From contig JAHDDN010000003.1 of the NCBI GenBank assembly GCA_020629335.1, positions 1 through 44,088 on the forward strand: a stretch of 44,088 bases of DNA. Direction: 5' to 3'. The position numbers and the translations under genes were made by a program. The DNA is from Chitinophagales bacterium. GTDB lineage: Bacteria > Bacteroidota > Bacteroidia > Chitinophagales > UBA2359. How positions within the stretch are numbered: position 1 is the stretch's first letter; every line of letters begins with the position of its first letter. Shown here in pieces: positions 1-8,962 of this stretch. The notes under the pieces are model-generated. The model saw only the letters and a list, made by a program, of their open reading frames with translations. It did not search any database and was not told the origin of the DNA.

Positions 1-1
1 T

Positions 2-38
2 AAAAAAGCCGATAGTATCCATTACTATCGGCTTTTTT
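2..38. terminator. Bidirectional intrinsic terminator at window start
   Basis: A near-perfect inverted repeat with GCCGATAGTA and TACTATCGGC arms around a 5-base loop, flanked by A6 on the left and T7 on the right, so it can terminate transcription in either direction. It probably ends a gene lying left of the window. It is 376 bp from the polA stop, so polA readthrough would have to cross repeat A1 to reach it. Confidence 0.8.
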
Positions 39-45
39 TATATTT

Positions 46-275
46 GGGGCTTCCCTGCGCTTGTTAGGCAAGTGCGTAGCACGAGCCAAATATTATGCAT
101 TTATCATTATTCATTTATCATTCGCCGAAGGCGCAGGTCGGGCTGTCCGTTCTTATGTGGCTATGCCGCTCTAAGTTCGCTAAGCGCTGCTTGTCTGCCT
201 TTCAGGCCAGCCATCGCAGCACTAAGCTACCTAAGTCGCAGCATGGCCGCCACATACCACTTCCATCCCTAAGCC
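46..275 (+). repeat. Family A structured intergenic repeat, copy A1
   Basis: First of eight related elements; plus is defined as the strand starting with GGGGCTTCCC and ending CATCCCTAAGCC. Outer stem TATGTGGC (154-161) pairs with GCCACATA (249-256). A second helix, TATGC (162-166) with GCATG (241-245), includes one T-G wobble. The apical hairpin is GCCT-ttc-AGGC (197-207). The variable segment (about 56-136) holds an ATTTATCATT-type run and a CGCC-gaa-GGCG hairpin. It lies downstream of polA, pointing toward it. Open frames of 66 and 85 codons here are incidental. Confidence 0.85.
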
Positions 276-278
276 GTT

Positions 279-308
279 CTCCCCTCACAGGGGAGATGCC
301 CGAAGGGC
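279..308. repeat. Paired small hairpins after A1
   Basis: Two adjacent hairpins: CTCCCCT-cac-AGGGGAG (279-295) and GCCC-gaa-GGGC (298-308), followed by AGAGGGGT. This double hairpin resembles small mosaic intergenic repeats found in many bacterial genomes. It abuts the CCCTAAGCC end of A1 and is absent from the other seven copies, so it is a separate module. Confidence 0.5.
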
Positions 309-326
309 AGAGGGGTAAAAATAACC

Positions 327-413
327 GATTAACTTTTGAACTGATAAACTGATTAACCGAAACATGTATATTCTTAGTTTACTAGTTACTCAGTTTACCA
401 GTTATTCAGTTCA
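327..413. repeat. AACTG-word inverted repeat at the polA 3' end
   Basis: Left half (327-360) is built from AACTGATAAACTGATTAACCG-like words and right half (375-413) from their reverse complements, such as CAGTTTACCAGTTATTCAG. A long imperfect hairpin is possible and abuts the polA stop codon. The same words occur at 8031-8110, 25490-25530 and 31128-31290, each next to the CCCTAAGCC end of a family A copy. There is no T-tract, so an intrinsic terminator role is only possible. Confidence 0.5.
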
Positions 414-3236
414 TTAATGCGCCTCCAACCAATTCTCCCCCTGACCAACACTCACCTCAATAGGTACATTCAACTGAATAGCATTTTGCATCTCACGAAT
501 CACCAACTCCTTTAAGGTATCCAACTCATCCCTACGAGTATCAAATAACAATTCATCATGTACCTGTAAAGTCATCTTAGATTGTAAACCTAAAGCCTTC
601 ATTTCTCGATGTACGTTAATCATTGCCACCTTAATCATATCTGCTGCCGATCCCTGAATAGGAGTATTAATCGCTAATCTTTCCGCAAATTGGCGGACAT
701 TGTGATTAGCCGAATTGATATTGCGCAAATAACGTCTTCTGCCCAATATCGTCTTGACATAACCATTTTCTCTGGCCGTTTCACCAGCAGCATCCATATA
801 AGCTTTTATCTTAGGATACTGCTTGAAATACTCCTTGATTAACTCACCAGCCTCTTTTCGCTTTATACCCAATCGCTGGCCCAATCCATGGCCACTAATC
901 CCATAGATAATACCAAAATTCACCATCTTAGCCTTACGCCTCAAATCGCCTGTCACCTCTTCTAAAGGAATATCATAAACCCTTGAAGCAGTCGCAGAGT
1001 GAATATCTAAGCCATCCTTAAAGGCTGCTATCATATGCTCATCTTCACTCAATGCCGCAATAATCCTCAACTCAATCTGAGAATAATCCGCCGCCAACAA
1101 AATATGATCACTATCCCTGGCAATAAAAGCCTTCCTAACCATCTTACCACTTTCCCTACGAATAGGAATGTTTTGTAAATTCGGATTAGCTGAACTCAAA
1201 CGTCCAGTAGAGGCAACTGTCTGATTAAAAGTAGTATGTATACGGCCCGTTTTCGAATTAATCAATTGTGGAATCGCATCTACATAAGTATTTTTCAACT
1301 TAGTTAATTCTCGATACTCTAATATCTGATTGATGATATCGTGCTCTAAGGCTAACTTAGTTAAAGTTTCTTCATTAGTAGAGTACTGACCTGTTTTGGT
1401 TTTTTTGCCAGAATATGGAATCTCCATTTTATCAAACAAAACCTCGCCTAATTGTTTCGGCGAATCCATATTGAAAGTAACTCCAGCCTCTTTGTAAATA
1501 CCTGCTGTAATATCTTCTAATTTATCTCCTAACTCTATCGAGTATTTACTTAAAAAGTCAGTATCCAAAGCCACTCCTTCATATTCCATATCTGCTAATA
1601 CCCTTACTAAAGGCATTTCTACCTTATAATAGAGCTCTTTCAACTCATCTTTCTGTATACCAATATTGAATTTTTGATGCAACTGTAAGGTCAGATCAGC
1701 ATCCTCAGCAGCATATTCTGTAACCTTATCTAATGGAACATCTCGCATACTGCCTTGATTCTTACCCTTCTTCCCAATCAAACTCTCAATAGAAATGGGC
1801 CGATAGTTAAGGTAGGTTTCAGAGAGCAAATCCATATTATGACGCATATCAGGCTCTAGTAAAAAGTGTGCTATCATGGTATCCTCTAAGATGCCCTTGA
1901 CTTCCACTCCATACCATTTCATCATCAACATATCATACTTGATATTCTGTCCTATTTTAGCCACCTCTTCGTTTTCAAAGAAAGGCTTAAATTGATTGAC
2001 TATAGCTTGTGCTTCTGTTTGATCGGCAGGCACAGGCACATAGTAAGCCTCTTTTTCTTGGATACAAAAAGACATCCCGACCAATTCTGCTTCATTCGGA
2101 TTGAGGGAGGTGGTTTCTGTATCAAAAGCTACAATCTTAGCTTGATTGAGCTTTTTCAATAAATCCTCATAAGCAGACTGATCATTGACTAAATGGTATT
2201 GATGTGCTACTTTTTCAGCCGTTTGTAATTCTTCTTCTTGAGCCACTTCATTACTTTGCTCTGTAAGCGCTGAAGCGCCAAATAATTCTAATTGAGTACC
2301 AGGAACAGGTCTTTGTTTTTTCCTTTTAATCTTGGCTTTAGCCTTTTCCATATACTCAGCCCCTAAAATACGACTAGCAACTCCCCTAAATTCTAATTCT
2401 TCAAATACTTCTGCTAATGCCTCTTTATTGGGTTTCTCTACTATATAAGAATCTAAATCATACTCTACAGGCACATCACAAACAATAGTAGCCAGCTTCT
2501 TAGAAATGATCGCATTCTCACTATCTCTCTCTACCTTTTCTTTTAGTTTACCTTTAAGTTGGTCAGTATTCTTCAAGAGATTCTCAATATTATCAAATTG
2601 CTTGAGTAGTTTGATCGCTGTCTTTTCTCCAACTCCTTTAATACCTGGAATATTATCAGAAGCATCGCCCATTAAGCCCAAAATATCAATTAGCTGGTCT
2701 ACTCGCTCAATATCCCATTTGGCTTTGATTTCTGGAGGCCCCATTATTTCAATAGGTTTGCTATTAGCGGCTGGTCGGTAGAGAAAGATATTATCGCTGA
2801 CCAATTGCCCCAAATCCTTATCAGCAGATACCATATATACTTTTACACCATCCTGTTCTGCTTTTTTAGCAATTGTTCCTATGATATCATCCGCCTCAAA
2901 GCCTTTCAACTCCAGCATAGGAATATTAAAACCTTTAACGATGCGCTTGATATAAGGTATAGATGAACGAAGATCCTCTGGCATCTCCTCTCTATTAGCC
3001 TTGTAAAATTCAAACTCTTGCGCTCTAAAGGTGGGACCTGGCGAATCAAAGGCCACCATAATATGAGAAGGTTTTTCTCGATTGAGAATATCCCATAACG
3101 TATTGATAAATCCAGTCGTAGCAGAAGTATTTTGACCTTTACTATTGATCAAAGGATTTCTGATGAAAGCGAAGTAGGCTCTGTAAATCAATGCAAAAGC
3201 ATCTAAAATATATAAATTGGCAGGTTGTTTGGACAT
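414..3236 (-). CDS. polA: DNA polymerase I
   Basis: DNA polymerase I, 940 aa, for Okazaki fragment maturation and gap filling in repair. Three domains are visible: an N-terminal 5'-nuclease (about 1-300, with acidic clusters such as ADKDLGQLV and the GIKGVGEKTA helix-hairpin-helix); a 3'-5' exonuclease (about 345-545) that keeps FDTETTS near residue 369, so proofreading is probably active; and the polymerase domain (about 560-940) with motif A DYSQIELR near 717, motif B KMVNFGIIYG near 770 and motif C VHDELLFD near 892. Length matches family A polymerases of Bacteroidota. It starts at ATG 3236 and stands alone, with no co-directional neighbour within 250 bp upstream. The only flanking repeat is A1 downstream. 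Confidence 0.97.
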   Translation of the reverse strand: MSKQPANLYILDAFALIYRAYFAFIRNPLINSKGQNTSATTGFINTLWDILNREKPSHIMVAFDSPGPTFRAQEFEFYKANREEMPEDLRSSIPYIKRIVKGFNIPMLELKGFEADDIIGTIAKKAEQDGVKVYMVSADKDLGQLVSDNIFLYRPAANSKPIEIMGPPEIKAKWDIERVDQLIDILGLMGDASDNIPGIKGVGEKTAIKLLKQFDNIENLLKNTDQLKGKLKEKVERDSENAIISKKLATIVCDVPVEYDLDSYIVEKPNKEALAEVFEELEFRGVASRILGAEYMEKAKAKIKRKKQRPVPGTQLELFGASALTEQSNEVAQEEELQTAEKVAHQYHLVNDQSAYEDLLKKLNQAKIVAFDTETTSLNPNEAELVGMSFCIQEKEAYYVPVPADQTEAQAIVNQFKPFFENEEVAKIGQNIKYDMLMMKWYGVEVKGILEDTMIAHFLLEPDMRHNMDLLSETYLNYRPISIESLIGKKGKNQGSMRDVPLDKVTEYAAEDADLTLQLHQKFNIGIQKDELKELYYKVEMPLVRVLADMEYEGVALDTDFLSKYSIELGDKLEDITAGIYKEAGVTFNMDSPKQLGEVLFDKMEIPYSGKKTKTGQYSTNEETLTKLALEHDIINQILEYRELTKLKNTYVDAIPQLINSKTGRIHTTFNQTVASTGRLSSANPNLQNIPIRRESGKMVRKAFIARDSDHILLAADYSQIELRIIAALSEDEHMIAAFKDGLDIHSATASRVYDIPLEEVTGDLRRKAKMVNFGIIYGISGHGLGQRLGIKRKEAGELIKEYFKQYPKIKAYMDAAGETARENGYVKTILGRRRYLRNINSANHNVRQFAERLAINTPIQGSAADMIKVAMINVHREMKALGLQSKMTLQVHDELLFDTRRDELDTLKELVIREMQNAIQLNVPIEVSVGQGENWLEAH

Positions 3237-3498
3237 AATTTTGGTATTGAGATAATCAAATAATTGAACTCTTTACACTAGTATTGTAGTTATAAAGATG
3301 GGGTAATACAAAAGTAATAAAATAGACGATACTAATTATGACAATCTCTTTTAAAGAGAATTTCTCTTTGGTTGAATGCTAAAGTTTGCAAAAAACGAAT
3401 GTTTTGTATTATCTGTTGATTATCAGCCTTTTTAAGCGTAAATTCACCTTCTAAAGGGCAATCTTAAAAAAATAATTCTCAAATTTAAAATAAAAAGA

Positions 3499-4140
3499 AT
3501 GAATCAGATTCTCAAACTATTGGCTTTAGTGACTATTGTATTGAGTTTAAGCTCTTGTGGTTATAACTCGATGGTAGATTATGAAGAAGAAGTGTCAGGA
3601 CAATGGGCACAGGTAGAAAATGTATATCAGCGTAGAGCAGATATGATCCCTAATCTACAAGCCATAGTAGAAGGAGTAGCAGACTTTGAGCGTGGTACTT
3701 TAAATGATGTAGTGAATGCGCGTTCAAAAGCAACTAGTATCCAATTATCAGGAGATGACTTAACACCTGAAAAAATCAAAATGTTTGAAAAAGCTCAAAG
3801 TGGCTTGACAACCGCAATGTCTCGTTTATTACTCCAGTTTGAAAGATACCCAGAACTAAAAGCAACGGCAGCTTTCCGTGACTTCATGACTCAATACGAA
3901 GGTACTGAGAACCGTATCACCACTGCCAGAAGAGACTTTAATGATGCTGTAAAGGAATATAACAGCTATGTGCGTAAAATTCCAAACAATATTACAGCAG
4001 GTATTTTTGGATTCCAAAAGAAAGGTTATTTCGAAGCCGATACGGGTGCTGAAAAAGCTCCTGTAATTGACTTTACAGGTAAAAGAGGCGGTGGGCAGCG
4101 TACAACTGATGGTGGTGGCCAACCAGGTGGAGCGAACTAA
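3499..4140 (+). CDS. lemA: LemA family lipoprotein
   Basis: LemA-family protein of 213 aa. A hydrophobic signal segment ends in the lipobox LSSC with Cys20 as the lipidation site, so it is probably membrane anchored and periplasm-facing. The family's long helical-bundle region follows, with the recognisable QRRADMIPNL and PEELKATAAFRDF-like stretches (here PELKATAAF), then a Gly/Gln-rich tail (from about 190). Biochemical function of LemA is not established. It is often found beside TPM-domain proteins, as here, where two follow at 4427 and 4895. That neighbourhood suggests a shared envelope role. The cluster is interrupted by repeat A2, which starts 11 bp after the stop codon. Confidence 0.93.
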   Translation: MNQILKLLALVTIVLSLSSCGYNSMVDYEEEVSGQWAQVENVYQRRADMIPNLQAIVEGVADFERGTLNDVVNARSKATSIQLSGDDLTPEKIKMFEKAQSGLTTAMSRLLLQFERYPELKATAAFRDFMTQYEGTENRITTARRDFNDAVKEYNSYVRKIPNNITAGIFGFQKKGYFEADTGAEKAPVIDFTGKRGGGQRTTDGGGQPGGAN

Positions 4141-4150
4141 AAAGCTAACA

Positions 4151-4392
4151 GGCTTAGGGATGGTAGCGGTATGGGGCGTATATGATACGGCTTATGAAGC
4201 TTAGACAGACGCAGGCTGGCCACGCAGTGGCAGACAAGTATGTCTTAGCGGAATAGGCGTAGCATAGCCCCATAATAGCGGACAGCCCGACCCCTTTATT
4301 TTTTGGTAGTAGCGTATGTAGGGGCGAATCTATGTGTCCGCCCTTCCCGAGAAGGGATAGCAAATGGCCCATAAAATAAAGGGGGAAGCCCC
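4151..4392 (-). repeat. Family A structured intergenic repeat, copy A2
   Basis: Inverted copy between lemA and the first TPM gene. It shows the clearest compensatory change: the outer stem is TATGGGGC (4170-4177) with GCCCCATA (4267-4274) instead of TATGTGGC/GCCACATA. An inner helix TATG (4181-4184) with CATA (4263-4266) follows. The apical hairpin is GCCAC-gca-GTGGC (4219-4231), different in sequence from all other copies. The variable segment contains a GGGCG...CGCCC hairpin (4322-4343) also seen beside A8. The element ends 34 bp before the next start codon, so it would lie in that gene's leader. Confidence 0.85.
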
Positions 4393-4426
4393 AGCATACA
4401 TTAATCAATTCAATATTAGCAATAGC

Positions 4427-4870
4427 ATGGCAAATGCCGATAATTTTTTTAATAAGGGCGAAGATCAAGAGATAGTCGATGCGATTAGATTGGCTGAAAG
4501 AGAAACTTCAGGCGAATTAAGAGTTCATATCGATAATAATTGTTCTATAGATGTAATGGATAGGGCTGCCGATGTTTTTGCAGATCTGGAAATGCATCGT
4601 ACCTCTCAGCGTAATGGCGTATTGTTTTATATAGCTGTAAAGGATAGATTGTTTGCTGTGATTGGAGATGTGGGCATTAATGAATTGGTAGAAGAAAATT
4701 TTTGGGATGATGTGGCCGCCATCCTAAAATCACATTTTGCGAAAGGAGAGCATAAAGAAGGGCTGATTAAAGCCATATTGAAAGCAGGGGATAAATTAAA
4801 AGTTTTATTTCCAGGCCAGTCGGATGACTTGAATGAATTGCGAGACGATATTTCTTATAGTGATAAATAG
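4427..4870 (+). CDS. TPM-domain protein, cytoplasmic form
   Basis: A 147-aa protein made almost entirely of a TPM (YgcG/TPM_phosphatase) domain. Family-typical stretches are AERETSGELRVHI near the start, RNGVLFYIAVKDR with FAVIGDVGI in the middle, and the HFAKGEHKEGL helix near the end. I place the start at ATG 4427 (MANADNFF). The frame is open upstream to 4364, but those codons run into repeat A2, so the longer form is unlikely. No signal peptide or membrane segment is visible, unlike its neighbour at 4895. TPM domains have been linked to phosphatase activity and to membrane-protein assembly; which applies here cannot be told. It is 24 bp from the next gene, so the two are probably co-transcribed. 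Confidence 0.88.
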   Translation: MANADNFFNKGEDQEIVDAIRLAERETSGELRVHIDNNCSIDVMDRAADVFADLEMHRTSQRNGVLFYIAVKDRLFAVIGDVGINELVEENFWDDVAAILKSHFAKGEHKEGLIKAILKAGDKLKVLFPGQSDDLNELRDDISYSDK

Positions 4871-4894
4871 GATCTTTACCATAAGCTAAATTAT

Positions 4895-5698
4895 ATGATC
4901 AAAAAGAGTTCTTTAATAATTATTTTGTTGTTGTCAGCCATGTTTTTGACTTATGCCGCTGATGGAAATAAGTATATACCTGACCCACCTAATCCACCTA
5001 AATTAGTCAATGACTTTGCGGATATTTTGAATCGTTCAGAAGAGAGTCAGTTAGAACGTATGTTGTTGTTGTATAATGACTCTACCTCTACAGAAATGAC
5101 GATTGTTACCGTAGATACGCTTCATGGTTATGAGGTAGATGAATATGCTACTATGTTATTTAATGAGTGGAAAATAGGTAAGGAAGGAAAAGACAATGGC
5201 CTGCTTATTTTGGTGTCTACAAGTGAACGAAAGGTTTTTATAAATACTGGTTTCGGAGCAGAAGGAGCTGTTCCAGATTTGGCTGCAAGAACGGTGATTG
5301 ATGATTATATTACCCCAGCATTTAAAAAGGGGCAGTTTTTTAAAGGATTTAAAGATGCCGTTGGAGCTATTGTAAAATTGCTCAAAGGAGAATTTACTAT
5401 AGATGATTTGAAAAAGAAAGAGTCCTTCGAAATCCATCCTTTATTAATTATACTATTATTTTTCTTAATTGTTTTGATATTTACAAGGCTTAGCAATCAA
5501 GGTAGTGCAGTGGACTATTCAGGAAGAGGAACCCGTCGTTCTTGGAGCGGTGGCCGTACTATGAGTAGAGGCGGTGGCTGGATAGGAGGCGGAAGTTCTG
5601 GGGGCGGAAGCTGGGGAGACTTCTCTGGCGGCGGAGGCGGCTTTGGCGGCTTTGGAGGTGGAAGCTCTGGTGGAGGAGGTGCGGGAGGCGATTGGTAG
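4895..5698 (+). CDS. TPM-domain membrane protein with Gly-rich tail
   Basis: YgcG-family protein of 267 aa. Order of parts: signal peptide (about 1-21), Pro-rich linker (PDPPNPPKLVND), extracytoplasmic TPM domain (about 37-165, with VNDFADIL, GKDNGLLILVS and INTGFGAEGAVPD), one transmembrane helix (about 182-198), and a Gly/Ser/Trp-rich tail (about 208-267) ending GGGGAGGDW. This layout is standard for the family. Probably co-transcribed with the preceding TPM gene and lemA. The Gly-rich tail gives a locally GC-rich stretch at 5520-5695, where the opposite strand shows a spurious Pro-rich open frame. Confidence 0.93.
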   Translation: MIKKSSLIIILLLSAMFLTYAADGNKYIPDPPNPPKLVNDFADILNRSEESQLERMLLLYNDSTSTEMTIVTVDTLHGYEVDEYATMLFNEWKIGKEGKDNGLLILVSTSERKVFINTGFGAEGAVPDLAARTVIDDYITPAFKKGQFFKGFKDAVGAIVKLLKGEFTIDDLKKKESFEIHPLLIILLFFLIVLIFTRLSNQGSAVDYSGRGTRRSWSGGRTMSRGGGWIGGGSSGGGSWGDFSGGGGGFGGFGGGSSGGGGAGGDW

Positions 5699-6008
5699 GT
5701 GTTTTTGACTAACAAAAGACGCATATAGACATTCTGTTTCTTTTTTTGCGATTAGTTTTAAATAAGCTTTTTATTTCAGCATATTTATCTTAACTTACTT
5801 TGTTGGTGGGTTTTTAAAAACTTGATTCATGTGATTGAAATTTTGTTCAATCGAACTCCTTACTATAGTTATATGTTATTAACAGGATGGCTAATTTGAG
5901 TGAATCCCCAAATTAAAGCATTACAATCACTATTTCAATCACTAAAATAATATAGTAGGCCAAATTTATTGCTACAAACTTAATAGCTAAGCTGGTTTAT
6001 TAACCGAT
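5699..6008. other. 310-bp gap without recognisable element
   Basis: AT-rich spacer between the TPM gene and recJ. I see no family A or B repeat, no hairpin with a T-tract and no gene. ACTTACTTTG near 5797-5806 is close to, but not exactly, the TAnnTTTG -7 consensus and could serve recJ with a long leader. Confidence 0.4.
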
Positions 6009-7784
6009 ATGACAAAACGTTGGGTAATAAAAGATGTTGACGAAGAACAAGTAGATGCTCTTTATAATGATTTAAAGGATCTACGAGTAAGTCGTGTACT
6101 ATGTAAATTGCTAGTACAGCGGGGAATCTATACCGAAGAAGAAGCGAAGCGATTTTTTTGGCCAAAGTATGATTATCTCCACGATCCCTTCCTCATGAAG
6201 GATATGGATAAGGCGATTGATCGAATTGAACAAGCCATCTACAATAAGGAAAAAATCATGATCTATGGAGATTATGATGTGGATGGTACCGCCGCAGTGG
6301 CCCTGGTTTATAGCTTTTTAAAGGATTTTTATTTCTACACAGATTATTTTATCCCCAATCGAAACAAAGAAGGTTATGGCGTATCTATTCAAGGAATAGA
6401 TGTAGCCATCAAGCGAAATGTATCGCTTATCATCGTATTGGACTGTGGTATCAAAGCCATAGAAGAGGTAAAATACGCTAAATCAAAAGGCGTAGATGTG
6501 ATCCTTTGTGATCACCACCGTCCTGGAGATGAACTTCCTCCAGCAGCAGCGATCCTAAATCCCAATCGATTAGATTGCGAATATCCATATAAAGAACTAA
6601 GTGCAGCAGGCATTGGCTTCAAACTCATTCAAGGCTTTGCCGCTTTCAATGATATGCCTTTTTCTAAGGTCCTAAACCAGTTAGACTTAGTAGCGATTAG
6701 TATTGCCGCTGATATTGTGCCCATTAAAGGGGAGAATAGAGTCCTGGCTTACTATGGTTTGCGTAAATTAAATTCACGTCCACGACCAGGGCTGAAATCC
6801 TTGATACAATCCAGCCCACTGAATCGAGATCTGAGTATTTCAGATATCGTATACGTTATTGGGCCGATTATTAATGCCGCAGGCCGTATGGACGATGCCG
6901 AAAAAGCCGTCCAATTATTAATCTCCAAAGAGCGTATCTATGCCAAAGACAACGCTTCTGCCTTACAAGAACAAAATCAAAGACGTCGTAAAGTCGATAC
7001 CAGTGTCACAGACGAGGCCATTCAGTTAGTTTCCAATGACCCACGACTCAATGTACGTAAGTCAACGGTGGTTTTTAACCCCAATTGGCACAAAGGAGTA
7101 ATCGGTATCGTTGCCTCTCGATTGATAGAGCGTTGGTATAGACCCACTGTCGTATTGACCTCTTATGATGGCTTAGCAGCAGGTTCCGCCCGTTCTATCC
7201 CCGGCTTTGATATTTACAATGCCATCAGCGAATGTGGCGATCTAATCGAGCAATTCGGTGGCCATAAATATGCCGCAGGACTAACCATGAAAGAGGAAAA
7301 TGTTCCAGCCTTCATCAAGCGTTTTGACAAAATAGTCGCAGGCCGAATCAATGAAGCCCAATTAACACCTGAAATCATGATTGATGCTGAGGTTGATTTA
7401 CCCGTTCTCAATCGTGGATTTTATCGTACATTGGAGAAATTTGCTCCCTTCGGCCCAGGCAATGAAAAACCAATATTCCTGTCTCGCAATATCAGCGATA
7501 CAGGCTACTCTCAGCAGGTCGGAAGCGATAAACACATCCGCTTCCATGTCAAGCAAGGCCGCTCTTACGCCATGAAAGGCATCGGCTTTAACCTAGGTTC
7601 CCGATTCAATGAAGTCGAAAATCAAGTCTTTGACCTCTGCTACTCCCTCGAAAAAAACGTTTGGAATGACAACGTTTACCTACAACTCAATGTAAAAGAC
7701 ATCATAAAAATGGAGGATTCAATAGCCTCCGCAATAGAAGATGATGATCTATCAAGCCCTCGAAATTCCGAGGAAGAAGAATAA
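6009..7784 (+). CDS. recJ: Single-stranded-DNA-specific exonuclease RecJ
   Basis: RecJ, 591 aa, a 5'-3' single-strand DNA exonuclease of recombinational and mismatch repair. The DHH-family motifs are intact: GDYDVDG at 87-93, VLDCGI near 144-148 and CDHHRPGDE with DHH at 168-170. GPIINAAGRMDDA (about 285-297) is the conserved linker motif. The DHHA1 domain has GSARSIPGFD and GGHKYAAGLT near 415-425. The C-terminal OB-fold region (about 465-565) and a short acidic tail follow. It starts at ATG 6009. lptB lies downstream on the same strand but repeat A3 separates them, so co-transcription would place A3 within the message. Confidence 0.97.
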   Translation: MTKRWVIKDVDEEQVDALYNDLKDLRVSRVLCKLLVQRGIYTEEEAKRFFWPKYDYLHDPFLMKDMDKAIDRIEQAIYNKEKIMIYGDYDVDGTAAVALVYSFLKDFYFYTDYFIPNRNKEGYGVSIQGIDVAIKRNVSLIIVLDCGIKAIEEVKYAKSKGVDVILCDHHRPGDELPPAAAILNPNRLDCEYPYKELSAAGIGFKLIQGFAAFNDMPFSKVLNQLDLVAISIAADIVPIKGENRVLAYYGLRKLNSRPRPGLKSLIQSSPLNRDLSISDIVYVIGPIINAAGRMDDAEKAVQLLISKERIYAKDNASALQEQNQRRRKVDTSVTDEAIQLVSNDPRLNVRKSTVVFNPNWHKGVIGIVASRLIERWYRPTVVLTSYDGLAAGSARSIPGFDIYNAISECGDLIEQFGGHKYAAGLTMKEENVPAFIKRFDKIVAGRINEAQLTPEIMIDAEVDLPVLNRGFYRTLEKFAPFGPGNEKPIFLSRNISDTGYSQQVGSDKHIRFHVKQGRSYAMKGIGFNLGSRFNEVENQVFDLCYSLEKNVWNDNVYLQLNVKDIIKMEDSIASAIEDDDLSSPRNSEEEE

Positions 7785-7804
7785 AAAAACAATTATAACT
7801 ATTA

Positions 7805-8028
7805 GGGGCTTCCCATGCGCTCAAAAGGCGAAGTGCGCAGCACAAGCCAATTGATCATTGATCATTATGCATTAATCATTCGCCGAAGGCGCATGGTCGG
7901 GCTATCCGCTCTTATGTGGCTATGCTACTCCTACTACGCTAAGTGCCGCTTGTCTCTAAGGAGCCTGCGCAGCACTAAGCTCCGTAAGTCATATCATAGA
8001 CGCCACATACCGCTCCTATCCCTAAGCC
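7805..8028 (+). repeat. Family A structured intergenic repeat, copy A3
   Basis: Located between recJ and lptB, same direction. Outer stem TATGTGGC (7913-7920) with GCCACATA (8002-8009); second helix TATG (7921-7924) with CATA (7995-7998). The apical hairpin is CTC-taag-GAG (7954-7963). The 5' part has TGCGC...GCGCA arms and the CGCC-gaa-GGCG hairpin. AACAATTA occurs 10 bp before the left box (7788-7795) and directly after the right end (8029-8036); it may be a remnant duplication or chance in AT-rich DNA. Confidence 0.85.
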
Positions 8029-8030
8029 AA

Positions 8031-8129
8031 CAATTAACTGATAAACGTTTAAACTGAAAAACTGATTAACCGAAATATCATAATTTAAGTTAATCGGTTA
8101 TTCAGTTACAACGTTTCAAACGTTAAAAC
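8031..8129. repeat. AACTG and AACGTT word repeats before lptB
   Basis: AACTGATTAACCG-type words in the left half meet their reverse complements (TTAATCGGTTATTCAGTT) in the right half, followed by CAACGTTTCAAACGTT. The block begins at the CCCTAAGCC end of A3 and ends just before the lptB start codon, so it forms the immediate lptB leader. Confidence 0.5.
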
Positions 8130-8135
8130 CTTTAT

Positions 8136-8879
8136 ATGATATTAAGATCCGATAAATTGATCAAAAGCTACCGAAAACGAACCGTCGTAAACGAGATTTC
8201 GATAGAAGTAGGACAAGGAGAAATCGTCGGTTTATTAGGCCCCAATGGTGCAGGCAAAACGACCACCTTCTACATGATCGTAGGACTAATCAAACCTGAT
8301 AAAGGAAATATCTTCCTCGATGATGAGAAAATAACCAATTTGGCCATGTATCGTAGAGCCCAAAAGGGGATAGGTTACTTACCACAAGAAGCCTCCATCT
8401 TTCGAGATTTAAGCGTAGAAGATAATATCAAAGCAGTACTCGAGATGACCAACCTCAAAAAAGCCGCCCAAAAAGAAAAATTAGAAGAATTATTGGAAGA
8501 GTTCGGCTTAGATCATGTGCGTAAAAGCATGGGAAAAGTACTATCAGGTGGGGAAAGAAGAAGAACAGAAATAGCCAGAGCCTTAGCCGTCGATCCTAAA
8601 TTTATTTTATTAGATGAGCCATTTGCAGGGATTGACCCGATTGCCGTAGAAGATATACAAGTAATCGTCTCTAAGCTTAAATACAAAAACATCGGTATCC
8701 TGATTACCGATCACAGCGTCCAAGAAACACTTTCTATCACTGACCGAGCTTATGTGATGTTTGAAGGCCAATTATTGAAATCTGGAACAGCGGAAGAATT
8801 GGCCAATGATGAGACCGTAAAGCGGGTTTATTTGAGTGAGAGCTTCGAGCTAAAGCGTCGGAATATTAATTTGGATTAG
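8136..8879 (+). CDS. lptB: Lipopolysaccharide export ABC ATPase LptB
   Basis: LptB, 247 aa, the cytoplasmic ATPase that powers LPS extraction with LptFG. Walker [10 protein letters not shown] at 35-43, Q-loop region YLPQEASIF, signature LSGGERRR near 137, Walker [13 protein letters not shown] near 160-170 and the switch His in [10 protein letters not shown]. The ETSLNLKKA-free form and the [13 protein letters not shown] stretch are typical of LptB rather than of general ABC ATPases. Starts at ATG 8136. No other lpt gene is in the window, as is common when lptB is separated from lptFG. A strong terminator follows at 8905-8943. Confidence 0.95.
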   Translation: MILRSDKLIKSYRKRTVVNEISIEVGQGEIVGLLGPNGAGKTTTFYMIVGLIKPDKGNIFLDDEKITNLAMYRRAQKGIGYLPQEASIFRDLSVEDNIKAVLEMTNLKKAAQKEKLEELLEEFGLDHVRKSMGKVLSGGERRRTEIARALAVDPKFILLDEPFAGIDPIAVEDIQVIVSKLKYKNIGILITDHSVQETLSITDRAYVMFEGQLLKSGTAEELANDETVKRVYLSESFELKRRNINLD

Positions 8880-8904
8880 TTAACTATTCAGCATTATTAA
8901 AAAT

Positions 8905-8943
8905 AAAAAAGCCCTCCATCGGATTTCCAATGGAGGGCTTTTT
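8905..8943. terminator. Bidirectional terminator between lptB and the A2M gene
   Basis: Perfect inverted repeat GCCCTCCATt-like arms (GCCCTCCAT and ATGGAGGGC) with A5 before and T5 after. It lies between two convergent genes and serves both. Confidence 0.92.
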
Positions 8944-8962
8944 CTATTCCGTTATTTAATTG

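Noticed and set aside
46..275. Family A as integron attC sites
   Set aside because: No RYYYAAC/GTTRRRY core pairs, no integrase, and the copies do not separate single promoterless genes in one direction.
46..275. Family A as a classical MITE with terminal inverted repeats
   Set aside because: The ends (GGGGCTTCCC and CATCCCTAAGCC) are not clear inverted repeats of each other and no consistent target duplication was seen; A3 has only a doubtful AACAATTA pair not adjacent on the left.
72..352. Open frames within family A copies encoding similar peptides with VGLSALMWLC (also in A2, A3, A5, A6, A7, A8)
   Set aside because: The frame is shifted by 8-base differences in A2 and A6 and stopped in A4, starts differ in every copy, and changes follow base pairing rather than codons. 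They reflect the repeat, not a protein family.
4364..4426. Longer N-terminus for the first TPM protein
   Set aside because: The extra codons lie in repeat A2 and have no similarity to TPM proteins.
5515..5724. Minus-strand Pro-rich open frame
   Set aside because: It is the complement of the Gly-rich tail of the TPM protein at 4895-5698 and has no other support.
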